DNA of 64,000 nt from Dermabacter hominis NBRC 106157 (GTDB lineage: Bacteria; Actinomycetota; Actinomycetes; Actinomycetales; Dermabacteraceae): positions 1 to 64,000 of the forward strand of contig NZ_BCSI01000010.1 of NCBI RefSeq assembly GCF_001570785.1. Direction: 5' to 3'. Every line of letters starts with the position of its first letter. Position 1 is the first letter of the stretch. The translations under genes and the position numbers were made by a program. The notes under the pieces were generated by a model. That model saw only the letters and a list, made by a program, of their open reading frames with translations. It did not search any database and had not been told where the DNA came from. Of this stretch, positions 1 to 11,873 are shown one piece after another.

Positions 1-37
1 GAAAGGGTAAAGCCCGGCTGGCAGGGCACAGGGCAGT

Positions 38-116
38 GCCGGGATGTGAGCAGGAGTAGCGGCAGGGGCGAGCCGGGCCGGGATGTGAGCAGGATCGGCG
101 GCAGGGGGCGAGCCGG
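38..116. repeat. Two-copy tandem repeat of about 39 bp
   Basis: The unit beginning GCCGGGATGTGAGCAGGA at 38 is repeated almost exactly from 77. The copies differ in the middle (agtagcgg versus atcggcgg) and by one G. The array lies just downstream of the stop of the amidase gene on the opposite strand. The flanks at 9-19 and 111-128 (AAAGCCCGGCT and AGCCGGGCCTGGGCTTTT) can pair, so the block may form part of a 3-prime end structure. Function unknown. Confidence 0.6.
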
Positions 117-127
117 GCCTGGGCTTT

Positions 128-1636
128 TCAGGGTGCGACGAGTAGGGGCCAGGGGTCGAGGGCCTCGAGCTGCGCGGCGATACTGAGAAGAGTGGTCTCG
201 GCTCCCGGCCGAGTTCCCCCGAGGTGGACGCCTACGGGCAGTTCGATTCCGTCGACCACTGTGCGATGCAGGGGCACACTCATGGCGGCGAACCCATTCA
301 TATTCCACACACTCGTGAACGGCGTGAAGCGCGATTGAAAATCGAAGTCTTCGCGCGGGTCGCCGGGGATGCGATCCGCGCGAACGGGCGGCTCGGACAG
401 CATCGGCGTGAGGATCGCGTCGAAGCTCTCCCACGCCTCGGCCATGCGACGCGTGAGTTTCTGAATGCACGCGATCGCGGCGGCATACTCCAGCCCGGTG
501 ACCTCGGCGCCGATGCCGCGTAGCCAGCGCGTGAGTGCCCCAACGCCCGCTGCCTCCTCCCCGGCGCGGGCCTCGGCGCTCCCGGCCGGACCGTAGGGCA
601 GCGGAATCGACGCTGCTCCCACGGCCCACACGGGCATAAACGTTTGCCAATCCTCCGGTGTCATCGGTGCGGGGATCTCGATGGTTGTGTGCCCGAGGGC
701 CTCGAGCAGCGAGCGGGCACGCACGACGGCGTCGAGAGAGGAGGCCGCGAGCTCTACCTCGGCGACCATGGGCGAGGTGAGCACACCGATCCTGAGGGGT
801 GAAACCTCTCGCGCATCGAGCGCAGCGAGCGACGCCTCGACTGAAGAGGTTGCGCCGCAGCCCGCGCCCCGTGTGGGCCGCGGGCCCGCGAATGCATCGC
901 CTGGCCGTGCGTGGGCGATGAGATCGACGCCGAGGGCGAGATCCGCGACCGTGCGCGCGAGCATCCCGTGGCGCGCGAGTCCCGGTCCGTCGAGGCCGTG
1001 TGGTCCGGCGCTTACCGTTCCACGCGAGGTCACCATGCCGAGAACGCCATTGCAGGCAGCGGGCACACGCACGCTTCCGCCGGCGTCGTTGCCGTGGGCG
1101 AGTGGCGCGATGCCGCACGCGACGGCTGCACCGGCGCCGCCGCTCGAGCCGCCCGCGGTGCGCCGTACATCCCACGGGGTGCGGGCCGCTCCGAGTGGCG
1201 ATTCGCTAAACACGCTCATCCCGAACTCGCTCGTCGTGGTTTTCCCGAGCGTGAGGGTGCCGGCGGCAATGAGATCCTCGGCGATGCCATCGGTGCGAGT
1301 CGAAATGTTTCCTGCGAGAGCGGGGGAGCCGGCCTCGAATGGCAGCCCCTCGACTTCGACGAGGTCCTTGATCGGCAGGGGAATGCCGGCGAGGAGAGGC
1401 GCTGGCGCCCTGCCCGCAGAGCGTTCTGCACGCAGCATCGCCTCGGCACGCTCGGCTTGCGTGCGGGCACGATCATCGGTAACACACGAAAACGCCCCGA
1501 CCTTCGCGCCGCGTTCATGGGCGCGCTCGAGTGCACGCTCGACGTGGACGCTCGGCGTGAGCTCCCCGTCGCGGTAGGCCCGCGCGAGTCGAACGGCGCT
1601 GAAATCGAGGGGGTCGTCTAGACCGTCCGCAAGCAT
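128..1636 (-). CDS. Amidase signature (AS) family amidase
   Basis: Cytoplasmic Ser-cisSer-Lys amidohydrolase of 502 aa, the usual length for the family. Visible catalytic elements are Lys90 in PLPIKDLVEVEG, the glycine/serine loop TAGGSSGG (161-167) carrying the cis-Ser, and NDAGGSVRVPA (183-193), whose Ser188 is the expected acyl nucleophile. The substrate cannot be read from sequence; the family includes general amidases, indoleacetamide hydrolases and GatA. It is unlikely to be GatA, because no gatC or gatB is adjacent. The ATG follows an AGGAGAGGG ribosome binding site on the minus strand. It lies 9 bp behind the GyrI-like gene at 1646-2221, so the two probably form an operon. Confidence 0.85.
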   Translation of the reverse strand: MLADGLDDPLDFSAVRLARAYRDGELTPSVHVERALERAHERGAKVGAFSCVTDDRARTQAERAEAMLRAERSAGRAPAPLLAGIPLPIKDLVEVEGLPFEAGSPALAGNISTRTDGIAEDLIAAGTLTLGKTTTSEFGMSVFSESPLGAARTPWDVRRTAGGSSGGAGAAVACGIAPLAHGNDAGGSVRVPAACNGVLGMVTSRGTVSAGPHGLDGPGLARHGMLARTVADLALGVDLIAHARPGDAFAGPRPTRGAGCGATSSVEASLAALDAREVSPLRIGVLTSPMVAEVELAASSLDAVVRARSLLEALGHTTIEIPAPMTPEDWQTFMPVWAVGAASIPLPYGPAGSAEARAGEEAAGVGALTRWLRGIGAEVTGLEYAAAIACIQKLTRRMAEAWESFDAILTPMLSEPPVRADRIPGDPREDFDFQSRFTPFTSVWNMNGFAAMSVPLHRTVVDGIELPVGVHLGGTRPGAETTLLSIAAQLEALDPWPLLVAP

Positions 1637-1645
1637 GGCCCTCTC

Positions 1646-2221
1646 CTAGTTCAGCGGGGCAAGCGGTGCGAAAAGATCGGTGCGTGAGGTTGTCACGACC
1701 GTGTCCTGCTCGGCAACGGGAATCGACACTTCCCAAAACGGCGGCGTGGGCTCGAGCCCGCGGTCCGTCAGAGTTGTGAGCAGGGCATTCCACGAGTCGT
1801 CGCGCGTGCTGTAGGGGCCGTTGTGCGAAAGAGCAGCGATGCGCCCCTCGGGGAGGGTGACGGTACTTGCCTGGAGTGCAGTGTCGCCCGGGCAAGCGTC
1901 GGAGCTCACGTCGATATCCCTCGAAAGTGGACGTTCGATCGGGAAACCGATAGCGACATCGCTCTTCGCGTGAGCGCTATCAATGCCGCCAACGCGGTAA
2001 AACACGACAACCAGGTGCCCGGTGATCTCGGCGCCTTCGCGCTCGAGCGCCGCGGGCAGAACATCGGCAACCACGCTCGCATAGTCTCCGAGTGCGTCCA
2101 TCGCAAGGTCGTTGACGCGGACGGCGGCGAGCGGCACGGAGGGCTGATCGAGCACGGTGAGTGTCGTGTAGCCGCGGCCGTTTTCGACATCGCTTCCGCC
2201 GGGAGTCGTGTGGATGGTCAT
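1646..2221 (-). CDS. GyrI-like / AraC effector-binding domain protein
   Basis: A 191-aa soluble protein that looks like a stand-alone GyrI-like small-molecule-binding domain. It has a beta-rich N-terminal half (residues 20-60, with the typical LAAVRV strand), a central VVFYRVGG segment, and a C-terminal half with ALSHNGPYSTRDDSWNALL and PFWEVSIPV, which resemble the GPY...aW.al.....g and wEvYl motifs of the family. No DNA-binding domain is attached, so it may bind or detoxify a ligand rather than regulate. It is first in an apparent operon with the amidase and divergent from recR. The assignment rests on pattern resemblance only. Confidence 0.65.
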   Translation of the reverse strand: MTIHTTPGGSDVENGRGYTTLTVLDQPSVPLAAVRVNDLAMDALGDYASVVADVLPAALEREGAEITGHLVVVFYRVGGIDSAHAKSDVAIGFPIERPLSRDIDVSSDACPGDTALQASTVTLPEGRIAALSHNGPYSTRDDSWNALLTTLTDRGLEPTPPFWEVSIPVAEQDTVVTTSRTDLFAPLAPLN

Positions 2222-2287
2222 GGTGTGCTTTCGCGTTGAGAACGGGCGTGGGGCGAGTTTACGAGTTTATTTGTCTCACCCGTGCCA

Positions 2288-2293
2288 TAGAGT
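2288..2293 (+). promoter_or_regulatory. -10 box for leaderless recR
   Basis: TAGAGT ends 6 nt before the GTG start at 2300, and no Shine-Dalgarno is present, so the transcript probably starts at the GTG itself. No convincing -35 at normal spacing. Confidence 0.5.
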
Positions 2294-2299
2294 TTAGGT

Positions 2300-2893
2300 G
2301 TGTTTCAGGGAATCGTGCAGGATCTGATCGACGAACTCGGGATGCTCCCCGGGGTGGGCCCCAAGTCGGCGCAGCGCATCGCGTTTTACGTGCTCGGTGC
2401 GGAGAGCGCGTCGATCGAGCGGCTAGCCTCGACCCTCACCGAGGTGAAAAAGCGCATCCGCTTTTGCGAGGTGTGCGGCAATATCGCAGAGGAAGAACGG
2501 TGCGCGATATGCCTCGACGAGCGTCGCAACGGTGAGCTTCTGTGCGTTGTGGAGGAGCCCCGCGATGTTTTTGCGATCGAGCGGCTTCGCGAGTATCGGG
2601 GTCGCTACCACGTGCTCGGCGGCGCGATCGACCCAATCGGGGGAGTCGGCCCGGCGGACTTGCGTATTCAGGAACTTCAGGATCGCGTCTCGCAAGGAGA
2701 CATCACCGAAGTGATCCTCGCGTTGGACCCGAACGTTCAGGGCGAAGCTACGAGCAGCTACATCGCGCGCGCGCTTGCGGATTCCGGAGTCGAGGTCACA
2801 CGTCTGGCGTCGGGCCTTCCGGTTGGCGGGGACCTTGATTACGCTGATGAGATGACTCTTGGCCGCGCGTTCGCGGGGCGGCGCACTTTCTAG
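2300..2893 (+). CDS. recR: Recombination mediator RecR
   Basis: RecR works with RecO/RecF to load RecA at gaps. The 197-aa protein has the full family layout. There is a helix-hairpin-helix with [14 protein letters not shown] (16-29), a four-cysteine zinc site (C56, C59, C68, C71), and a Toprim domain starting near [10 protein letters not shown] (80-89) with [12 protein letters not shown] later on. The start is the GTG at 2300, which gives the standard N-terminus ([14 protein letters not shown]) and sits 6 nt after a TAGAGT box. In many actinobacteria recR follows dnaX-ybaB and precedes lysC-asd. Here the downstream part of that order is kept, but dnaX is not upstream; the amidase pair is there instead. 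Confidence 0.97.
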   Translation: MFQGIVQDLIDELGMLPGVGPKSAQRIAFYVLGAESASIERLASTLTEVKKRIRFCEVCGNIAEEERCAICLDERRNGELLCVVEEPRDVFAIERLREYRGRYHVLGGAIDPIGGVGPADLRIQELQDRVSQGDITEVILALDPNVQGEATSSYIARALADSGVEVTRLASGLPVGGDLDYADEMTLGRAFAGRRTF

Positions 2894-2902
2894 GGGGTTT
2901 CG

Positions 2903-4606
2903 ATGGTGCAGGGCGTTCACCCGGGAATGCCGGGCCAGGGCATGGGGATTCCGACGCTTGCCGGGCCTTCGGCGCAGCCACTTCCGCCGCTTGTCGGCTT
3001 GCCTGAGCCGGAAAGGCTGCCCACGGGAGACGACGTCGTCGACCTTCCCGAGGAAGTCTTGTGTGAATCCGCGCGGTCGATACGCGCGGCCGCGGGCCGG
3101 AAGATTTGGGTGTGGATGGCAATCGTGGGGTTTGTCAGTTGGGGGGCGCTCGCGATGGTGTTTCTCGGTTCGCTGACCCCGCTGTTTTCGTTTTTGCCGA
3201 TTCTCGCGCTCGCCGAGCCATCTTTCGTGGCGTCACTCCTCAACGGACTCGGCGCGTCGCCGGGCGTCGTGCTGTTCATCGCTTTTGGGTCGGCGCCCTT
3301 TGGCGCTCTCGCCGGTCTGGGGGCTGCGGCGCTCGGTTTGCGGTCGGTTGCGCGACTACGCCCCCGCGAGTACCTCACGGAGAAGGAGTTTCGAAGGGCG
3401 ATCGGCTGGTCGTTTGCGAAGTGGATCCTGTGGCCCGAGCTCGCAGTGATCGTCCTTTCGATGATCCTTACCGCGCTTCCCGGTAATACCTTCATCCTCG
3501 CCGATTTTTCCTACATCGTCGTGTCGGGGTATCTCCAGATGCTTGTTATTGCGCTGTTGAGTGCGCCTCTTGCGGCTGGACTCGCGCGTGCCTCGAACCC
3601 TCTGAAGCTGCCGGGACTCAGCGAGCTGGAGGTGAGGCGCCAGGCTGCGATCGGCACGGATAGCTACGGTCATTACACGCGCGTTCTGTTTGCGCAGGAT
3701 CGTCGGCATCTGCCGCGCAATAGGTTCACCGCAAACCCGCGCGTCGTGGCGCAGTCGTTTCGCACTATCGCTCGGTACCGCTGGTGGCAGGTCCTGATCG
3801 TTGCTGTGCTGGTAGTGCCGTTTTACTACTTTGCCGATTTCGGGCAGCTTTTTACGCTCGATGGCGGCGTTGGCGACATCTCCGGTGCGACGGATTTTTC
3901 CCTCACGACGCGCATCGCGGCACTCATGCTGCTCATTGCATGGCTGAGCGCCTTCGCGTGGCTGCCACCGCTCGTGCTCTCCCTTTTCCACCTCATCCCG
4001 CCATCAAAGCGGGGGGTTCGGGATCAGCGCACCTATCCCACGATTACTGAGCGCATGGCCGTGAATCGATGGGAACGGGGCGTCGTGTGGGTGACAACCC
4101 TTGGTCTCGCCGCAGTGGAAGCCGTGTGCCTCATCGCGTTGCTCGTCGTGCTCCAGATGACTGGTGACGCAGACCTCGCGGGCCCGGTGCACCTATGGGT
4201 TCTTGGGATCTCGGGATTCGCGGCGAGCGCATTGGGGATGATCGCCACCTACCGCGCGATGGCGATTGACCTGCGCACGATCGTCTACGGCCCAGCGGGC
4301 TGGTACATGCGCAGAGAGGTGCCGTTTTCAGCCATTGCACCTCAGCGCGGCACACGGACGGATCTCGCGGACGATCCGCGCGTGAGGGCGGCTCTGCGCG
4401 AACGCCAGGCGATGAAGCTTGGTCTACCGAAAGACGCGACGCTCGAGCAAATCGCCAAGGCGGCCTCGAGGACCGGTGTGTTGCCCGACTTTGGGCTCGG
4501 CGAAGAACAGGTGACGCCCGCCACGGTTGAGCCTCCCACGATCAAAGGCGAGCACGATATCCCGGAGAGTCTCGAGGAGCTGCACGCGGGACGCCTCACA
4601 GTGTGA
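2903..4606 (+). CDS. Large polytopic membrane protein, function unknown
   Basis: 567 aa, family not recognised. Residues 1-65 form a Pro/Gly-rich cytoplasmic-looking head, followed by a K-I-W-V-W entry into about eight hydrophobic segments near 68-100, 118-147, 173-193, 202-225, 296-312, 336-362, 393-417 and 428-450. A charged tail of about 115 residues contains APQRGTRTDLADDPRVRAAL. A soluble basic stretch (235-290) splits the membrane part into two halves of roughly four helices. I see no transporter, enzyme or transporter-ATPase motif. The ATG is 9 bp after the recR stop, behind AGGGGG, so co-transcription with recR is likely; lysC follows after 110 bp. Confidence 0.75.
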   Translation: MVQGVHPGMPGQGMGIPTLAGPSAQPLPPLVGLPEPERLPTGDDVVDLPEEVLCESARSIRAAAGRKIWVWMAIVGFVSWGALAMVFLGSLTPLFSFLPILALAEPSFVASLLNGLGASPGVVLFIAFGSAPFGALAGLGAAALGLRSVARLRPREYLTEKEFRRAIGWSFAKWILWPELAVIVLSMILTALPGNTFILADFSYIVVSGYLQMLVIALLSAPLAAGLARASNPLKLPGLSELEVRRQAAIGTDSYGHYTRVLFAQDRRHLPRNRFTANPRVVAQSFRTIARYRWWQVLIVAVLVVPFYYFADFGQLFTLDGGVGDISGATDFSLTTRIAALMLLIAWLSAFAWLPPLVLSLFHLIPPSKRGVRDQRTYPTITERMAVNRWERGVVWVTTLGLAAVEAVCLIALLVVLQMTGDADLAGPVHLWVLGISGFAASALGMIATYRAMAIDLRTIVYGPAGWYMRREVPFSAIAPQRGTRTDLADDPRVRAALRERQAMKLGLPKDATLEQIAKAASRTGVLPDFGLGEEQVTPATVEPPTIKGEHDIPESLEELHAGRLTV

Positions 4607-4716
4607 GACGCAACGGGCGCGCTGCACTCATCCCTGCGGCCTCGCCTGTCACAATGGCACCACCCGCATTCATGCCACTACCGCGGTAACCCCGCGCGCG
4701 AAAGGGAAACTCGCCC

Positions 4717-7174
<2,458 letters not shown>

Positions 7175-7360
7175 AGCCTCGAAGCTGTGACATACTGGGA
7201 GTAACTGCTGGAAATATTGGTATTCGCCCGTGAATCCACCCCCATGCTCATCGCGGTAACTTAGCGTACATGCAGGTCGTGGCCCTACAGTGTTGTGCGG
7301 GCGAGCGTGCGTAGCAGCCACAAGGCTCACGCGCCGTCACAGAGCCTAGGAGTGTTGCCC

Positions 7361-8029
7361 ATGACCCCCGATCGCCGAGCAGCCCGTCGCACGGCCGATC
7401 CATCGCCGGATCACGGCGCCAGAGTCAACCTCACGCGGGCACGCGGAGAGCGTACCCGCGAGGTCATCCTCGAGGAAGCGACGCTCCTGTTCTCCACGTA
7501 CGGCTACCGTGGCACGTCGCTTCGCGATATTTCCGAGCGCGTGGGAATCTCCCACCCGGGTATGCTCCATCATTTTTCCCGTAAGGAAACCTTGCTCCAG
7601 GCGGTCCTCGAGCGCGTGGCACACCATTTTGAAGAGCTGATCGATGACTTTGTCGAGACGGCGCAAGAGCCCGCGGCGATTCGTGACTGGGATGCGGTGC
7701 GGCAGTACCAGTCCGTCATGTTCGCCGTCGTGAGGGCCGAGGCTGTCGAAAAAGATCACCCCGGTCACGAAGCGATCGTGGGAATGCAGACGATGGCAGA
7801 AGAGAAGCTCACCGCCCTCTTTGAGATGTACGAAGAAAAGGGCTGGCTCGACGAAGGTGCGAGCCCCGAGTGGATTGCCCGCTCGATCGTCGCGATGTGG
7901 ACGGGGGTCTTCATGCGCGATGCCCTCATGGGCGATGGCCTCTATGACCATGACCTCTCGATTTTCTTGCGCATGTTTGTGATCCCGCTGCGCGAGGCTG
8001 ATCCGTTTACCCCGACGAGTGGAAAGTAG
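7361..8029 (+). CDS. TetR/AcrR family transcriptional regulator
   Basis: 222 aa with an N-terminal TetR helix-turn-helix (about residues 25-72): RTREVILEEATLLFSTYGYRG, then TSLRDISERVGISHPGMLHHFSRKETLL. A variable ligand-binding half follows with a typical TetR C-terminal arrangement. The ATG at 7361 has TAGGAG at good spacing; a longer in-frame start at 7295 lacks support. The gene is followed after 5 bp by a PRC-barrel gene, probably its operon partner. The regulated target is not evident. It is in the same direction as asd, but 186 bp of non-coding sequence separates them, so it probably has its own promoter. Confidence 0.9.
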   Translation: MTPDRRAARRTADPSPDHGARVNLTRARGERTREVILEEATLLFSTYGYRGTSLRDISERVGISHPGMLHHFSRKETLLQAVLERVAHHFEELIDDFVETAQEPAAIRDWDAVRQYQSVMFAVVRAEAVEKDHPGHEAIVGMQTMAEEKLTALFEMYEEKGWLDEGASPEWIARSIVAMWTGVFMRDALMGDGLYDHDLSIFLRMFVIPLREADPFTPTSGK

Positions 8030-8034
8030 CGTGT

Positions 8035-8379
8035 ATGGCGACCGAGGTTGAGCTTGATCGACTCCGCAACGCTCTCGTGCGCGATGCCTCCGGCGGGCGC
8101 CTCGGCAAAGTGTGCGAAATTTTCCTCAATGATCGCACTCAAAAAATCTCTTTTGTGACAATTGCACTCGGGCCTTTTGGCACGCGTGAAATCTATATTC
8201 CCTACGAATATATTGACCTTGATGAAAGCGGCCCCAGAACCGCGGTTCGGCGCGAAATTCTCGAGGAGGCCCCGCGCGCGAACGGGCTCGGCCATTTGAC
8301 GTTCACGCAAGAAGAGCAGTTGCGCGAATACTACGAGTCGGCCGTGATCGCCGACCCGCATTCGTCGCCGCACGATTGA
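8035..8379 (+). CDS. PRC-barrel domain protein
   Basis: A 114-aa soluble protein. Residues 5-70 (ALVRDASGGRLGKVCEIFLN, then ISFVTIALGPFGTREIYIPY) match the pattern of a PRC-barrel: a conserved G-x-x-G-K/R-V start, alternating beta strands and a final IPYEYIDL strand. The acidic tail is not conserved. In actinobacteria such small PRC-barrel proteins are common and mostly uncharacterised. It lies 5 bp after the TetR gene with a GGAAAG site upstream, so it is probably co-expressed with that regulator. Confidence 0.7.
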   Translation: MATEVELDRLRNALVRDASGGRLGKVCEIFLNDRTQKISFVTIALGPFGTREIYIPYEYIDLDESGPRTAVRREILEEAPRANGLGHLTFTQEEQLREYYESAVIADPHSSPHD

Positions 8380-8402
8380 TTGGTGTGGGCTCGAGTGGTC
8401 GC

Positions 8403-8419
8403 GGCGACCGTCGGAAACC
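8403..8419 (+). repeat. Copy of the dispersed CCGTCGGA motif
   Basis: GGCGACCGTCGGAAACC, one of the near-consensus copies of GGCAACCGTCGGAACC scattered through the window. It lies in the 191-bp gap between the PRC-barrel gene and ugd, about 150 bp upstream of the ugd start. Confidence 0.5.
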
Positions 8420-8570
8420 AGACGTTGTTAACGGGCGCGTGAACGGCTGAAAGTACGCGGTGAATTCTCGGTAACCCGGGCCAGGGTGTGAGTGTGCGGT
8501 CGGTAGGGTCGAATCAATGACGGTTTTTCGTCGTCAAAGATTCGCTTACTGATTCGTCGCAAGGATACAT

Positions 8571-9905
8571 ATGAAAATCTCGGTTATTGGGCTCGGATAT
8601 CTTGGCGCAGTTCACGCGGTATGCATGGCGGAACTGGGGCACGATGTCGTGGGGATCGATGTGGATACCGAGAGGATTGCCAAGCTTGAGCGCGGTGAAG
8701 CGCCATTTTTCGAGCCCAGTTTCCCCGAAAAACTCTCCGCAGCTCTCGAGCGCGGAAATCTCCATTTCTCGACGGATCTTGCGGATGTGCGCGAGTGCGA
8801 CGTGCACTTTGTGTGCGTGGGCACGCCGCAGGGGTCCGACGGCTCCGCGGATCTCACCGCCCTCCATGCTGTACGCAGAGGCCTTGGGGAAGTTCTTGCA
8901 GGATCAACGCGCGACAGGATCCTTGTGGTGGGCAAGTCGACCGTGCCCGTCGGAACAGCGCGCGGCCTCAGCGAGGCTTTTGCGGATCTTCCGAACGTCG
9001 AACTCGCGTGGAATCCGGAGTTTTTGCGCGAGGGGTACGCGGTGAAAGATACTCTCGGTCCGGATCGCCTCGTGTACGGCGTGCATGAGGAGCAGAAGTT
9101 TTCCATCACGCATCTCGACGAGGTGTACGCCTCGATCCTCGAGGCCGGCACGCCTCGCCTTGTGTACGGGTACGAGAGTGCCGAGCTCGTGAAGGTGAGC
9201 GCGAATGCGTTCCTCGCAACGAAGATCAGTTTCGTCAACGCGGTCGCGGAGATGTGTGAGGCGACGGGCGCCGACGTTGTCGAGGTTGCCGAAGCGATCG
9301 GTCTCGATGAGCGCATTGGCCGACGCTTCCTCAAAGCCGGCATCGGCTTCGGCGGCGGGTGTCTCCCTAAAGACGTGCGGGCCTTCATTGCGAGCGCGGA
9401 GGAGCATGGGGTGGGGGAGTCCTTCGAGTTTCTCCGCAACGTTGATCGCATCAATCAGAAGCGTCGCGCGCGCCCCGTGGAGCTCGCCCTCGAGTATTTC
9501 AACGGGGATCTGACGGGTGTGCCCATTACTGTTCTCGGCGCCGCGTTCAAGCCCTATAGCGATGACGTGCGTGATTCGCCCGCGATCGACATCGCTCTTT
9601 CCCTCGCACGTCACGGTGCGGATGTGCGCATCACGGATCCGCAGGCTCTCGCGGTCGTGCGAGGCCGCTACGAGGAGTTGAGCCTCGTGGACGATCTCGA
9701 GGAAGCCATGAGCGGCGCGCGCTTGCTCATCCTCGCGACGGAGTGGCAGGTGTACCGCGACCTTGATCCTGCTCGTGTCGCGGAGCTCGTGGCCGAGCGT
9801 GCGGTGATCGACGGACGCGGGGTCTTCGATCTGGCCCGCTGGCGCGAGGCCGGCTTTACGATCATGGCGCTTGGGCGTGGGGAGAGGGCCGGGAGGCTCG
9901 CCTAA
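8571..9905 (+). CDS. ugd: UDP-glucose / GDP-mannose 6-dehydrogenase family protein
   Basis: Oxidises a nucleotide sugar (most likely UDP-glucose to UDP-glucuronate) with two NAD+. The protein is 444 aa with three domains in the usual order. The N-terminal Rossmann domain has ISVIGLGYLGAVHAVCMAELGH (3-24, interrupted here for brevity) and VCVGTP. The central helical domain contains GKSTVPVGT and EFLREG. The catalytic Cys264 sits in GFGGGCLPKD. The C-terminal UDP-binding domain has LGAAFKPYSDDVRDSP. AAGGAT precedes the ATG by 6 nt. Its neighbours rfbB and rfbD suggest a role in envelope polysaccharide. UDP-glucose is favoured over GDP-mannose only by general family resemblance. Confidence 0.9.
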   Translation: MKISVIGLGYLGAVHAVCMAELGHDVVGIDVDTERIAKLERGEAPFFEPSFPEKLSAALERGNLHFSTDLADVRECDVHFVCVGTPQGSDGSADLTALHAVRRGLGEVLAGSTRDRILVVGKSTVPVGTARGLSEAFADLPNVELAWNPEFLREGYAVKDTLGPDRLVYGVHEEQKFSITHLDEVYASILEAGTPRLVYGYESAELVKVSANAFLATKISFVNAVAEMCEATGADVVEVAEAIGLDERIGRRFLKAGIGFGGGCLPKDVRAFIASAEEHGVGESFEFLRNVDRINQKRRARPVELALEYFNGDLTGVPITVLGAAFKPYSDDVRDSPAIDIALSLARHGADVRITDPQALAVVRGRYEELSLVDDLEEAMSGARLLILATEWQVYRDLDPARVAELVAERAVIDGRGVFDLARWREAGFTIMALGRGERAGRLA

Positions 9906-10958
<1,053 letters not shown>

Positions 10959-10967
10959 GGAATGCCC

Positions 10968-11873
10968 GTGTCCCACGACTTTGCATCCCCGCCTGCCGAA
11001 CGCGAATGGCAAGAAGCGGCCTCCTCGCCCGAGCGGACCCTCGTAGTGGGTGCCGCGGGACAACTGGGGCGAGCTCTCCAGGGTTTGTGGCTCGGTCGCG
11101 ACGACGTTGATTTCGTGGACCGCGAGGTCCTCGATGTCGGCGCCCATGACTCCATCGCCGCCTTTGATTTCTCGCCCTACAGGGTGATCGTGAACGCCGC
11201 GGGCTACACCGATAAAGACGGCGCGGAAAGTGCCGAAGGGCGCCGCGAAGCCTGGGCGGTGAACGCCAAGGGCGTTGCACTTCTGGTCTCGGCCGCGCGT
11301 GAGGCGGGCGCCGTGCTTGTGCACATCTCGAGTGACTACGTGTTCGACGGTTCGGTCGCGTTCCACACGGAGGAGGAAGGCTTCGCCCCACTCGGTGTCT
11401 ACGGACAGACGAAAGCGGCCGGTGATGCCGCGGTCTCGACTCTCGATACGCACTACATTCTCCGCACGAGCTGGGTTGTCGGCGAGGGTAAGAACTTTGT
11501 CGCGACGATGCGCGAACACGCCACCAACGGCGACTCGCCCTCGGTCGTGAACGACCAGTTTGGACGATTGACCTTTACGGATGAAATCGCGCGTGCGATC
11601 GATTTTGTGCTGCGCACCCGGGTGCCGTTCGGCACCTATAACGTGACGAACTCGGGCGATATCACCTCGTGGTTCGAGATTGCGCAGAGAGTGTACGAGC
11701 TCACGGGGCACGACCCGGAGAACGTTCAAAGCGTCTCAAGTGCCGAATACCTCGATACACACAAGGGCATCGCGCTTCGCCCCATTAATTCCGCGCTCGA
11801 CCTGAGCAAAATTACCGAGGCGGGCTTTCACCCGCGCGATCAGTTCGAGGCGCTCGCCGCGTACCTGGCCTAG
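10968..11873 (+). CDS. rfbD: dTDP-4-dehydrorhamnose reductase
   Basis: Last step of dTDP-L-rhamnose synthesis. The reductase domain starts near residue 24 with TLVVGAAGQLGRAL and continues with NAAGYTDKDGAES, ISSDYVFDG and GVYGQTKAAGD (YxxxK). There is a leading stretch of about 22 residues rich in Ser/Pro/Glu. Many actinobacteria fuse the RfbC epimerase in front of RfbD; here only this short leader is present. I prefer GTG 10968, because AAGGA ends 6 nt upstream; an ATG at 10962 abuts the Shine-Dalgarno. The stop overlaps the stop of the convergent surface-protein gene by 4 bp. Confidence 0.9.
   Translation: MSHDFASPPAEREWQEAASSPERTLVVGAAGQLGRALQGLWLGRDDVDFVDREVLDVGAHDSIAAFDFSPYRVIVNAAGYTDKDGAESAEGRREAWAVNAKGVALLVSAAREAGAVLVHISSDYVFDGSVAFHTEEEGFAPLGVYGQTKAAGDAAVSTLDTHYILRTSWVVGEGKNFVATMREHATNGDSPSVVNDQFGRLTFTDEIARAIDFVLRTRVPFGTYNVTNSGDITSWFEIAQRVYELTGHDPENVQSVSSAEYLDTHKGIALRPINSALDLSKITEAGFHPRDQFEALAAYLA

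Noticed and set aside
4607-4716. Lysine riboswitch before lysC
   Set aside because: The gap is only 110 bp and shows no five-helix lysine-aptamer pattern. Control is expected through the ACT domains.
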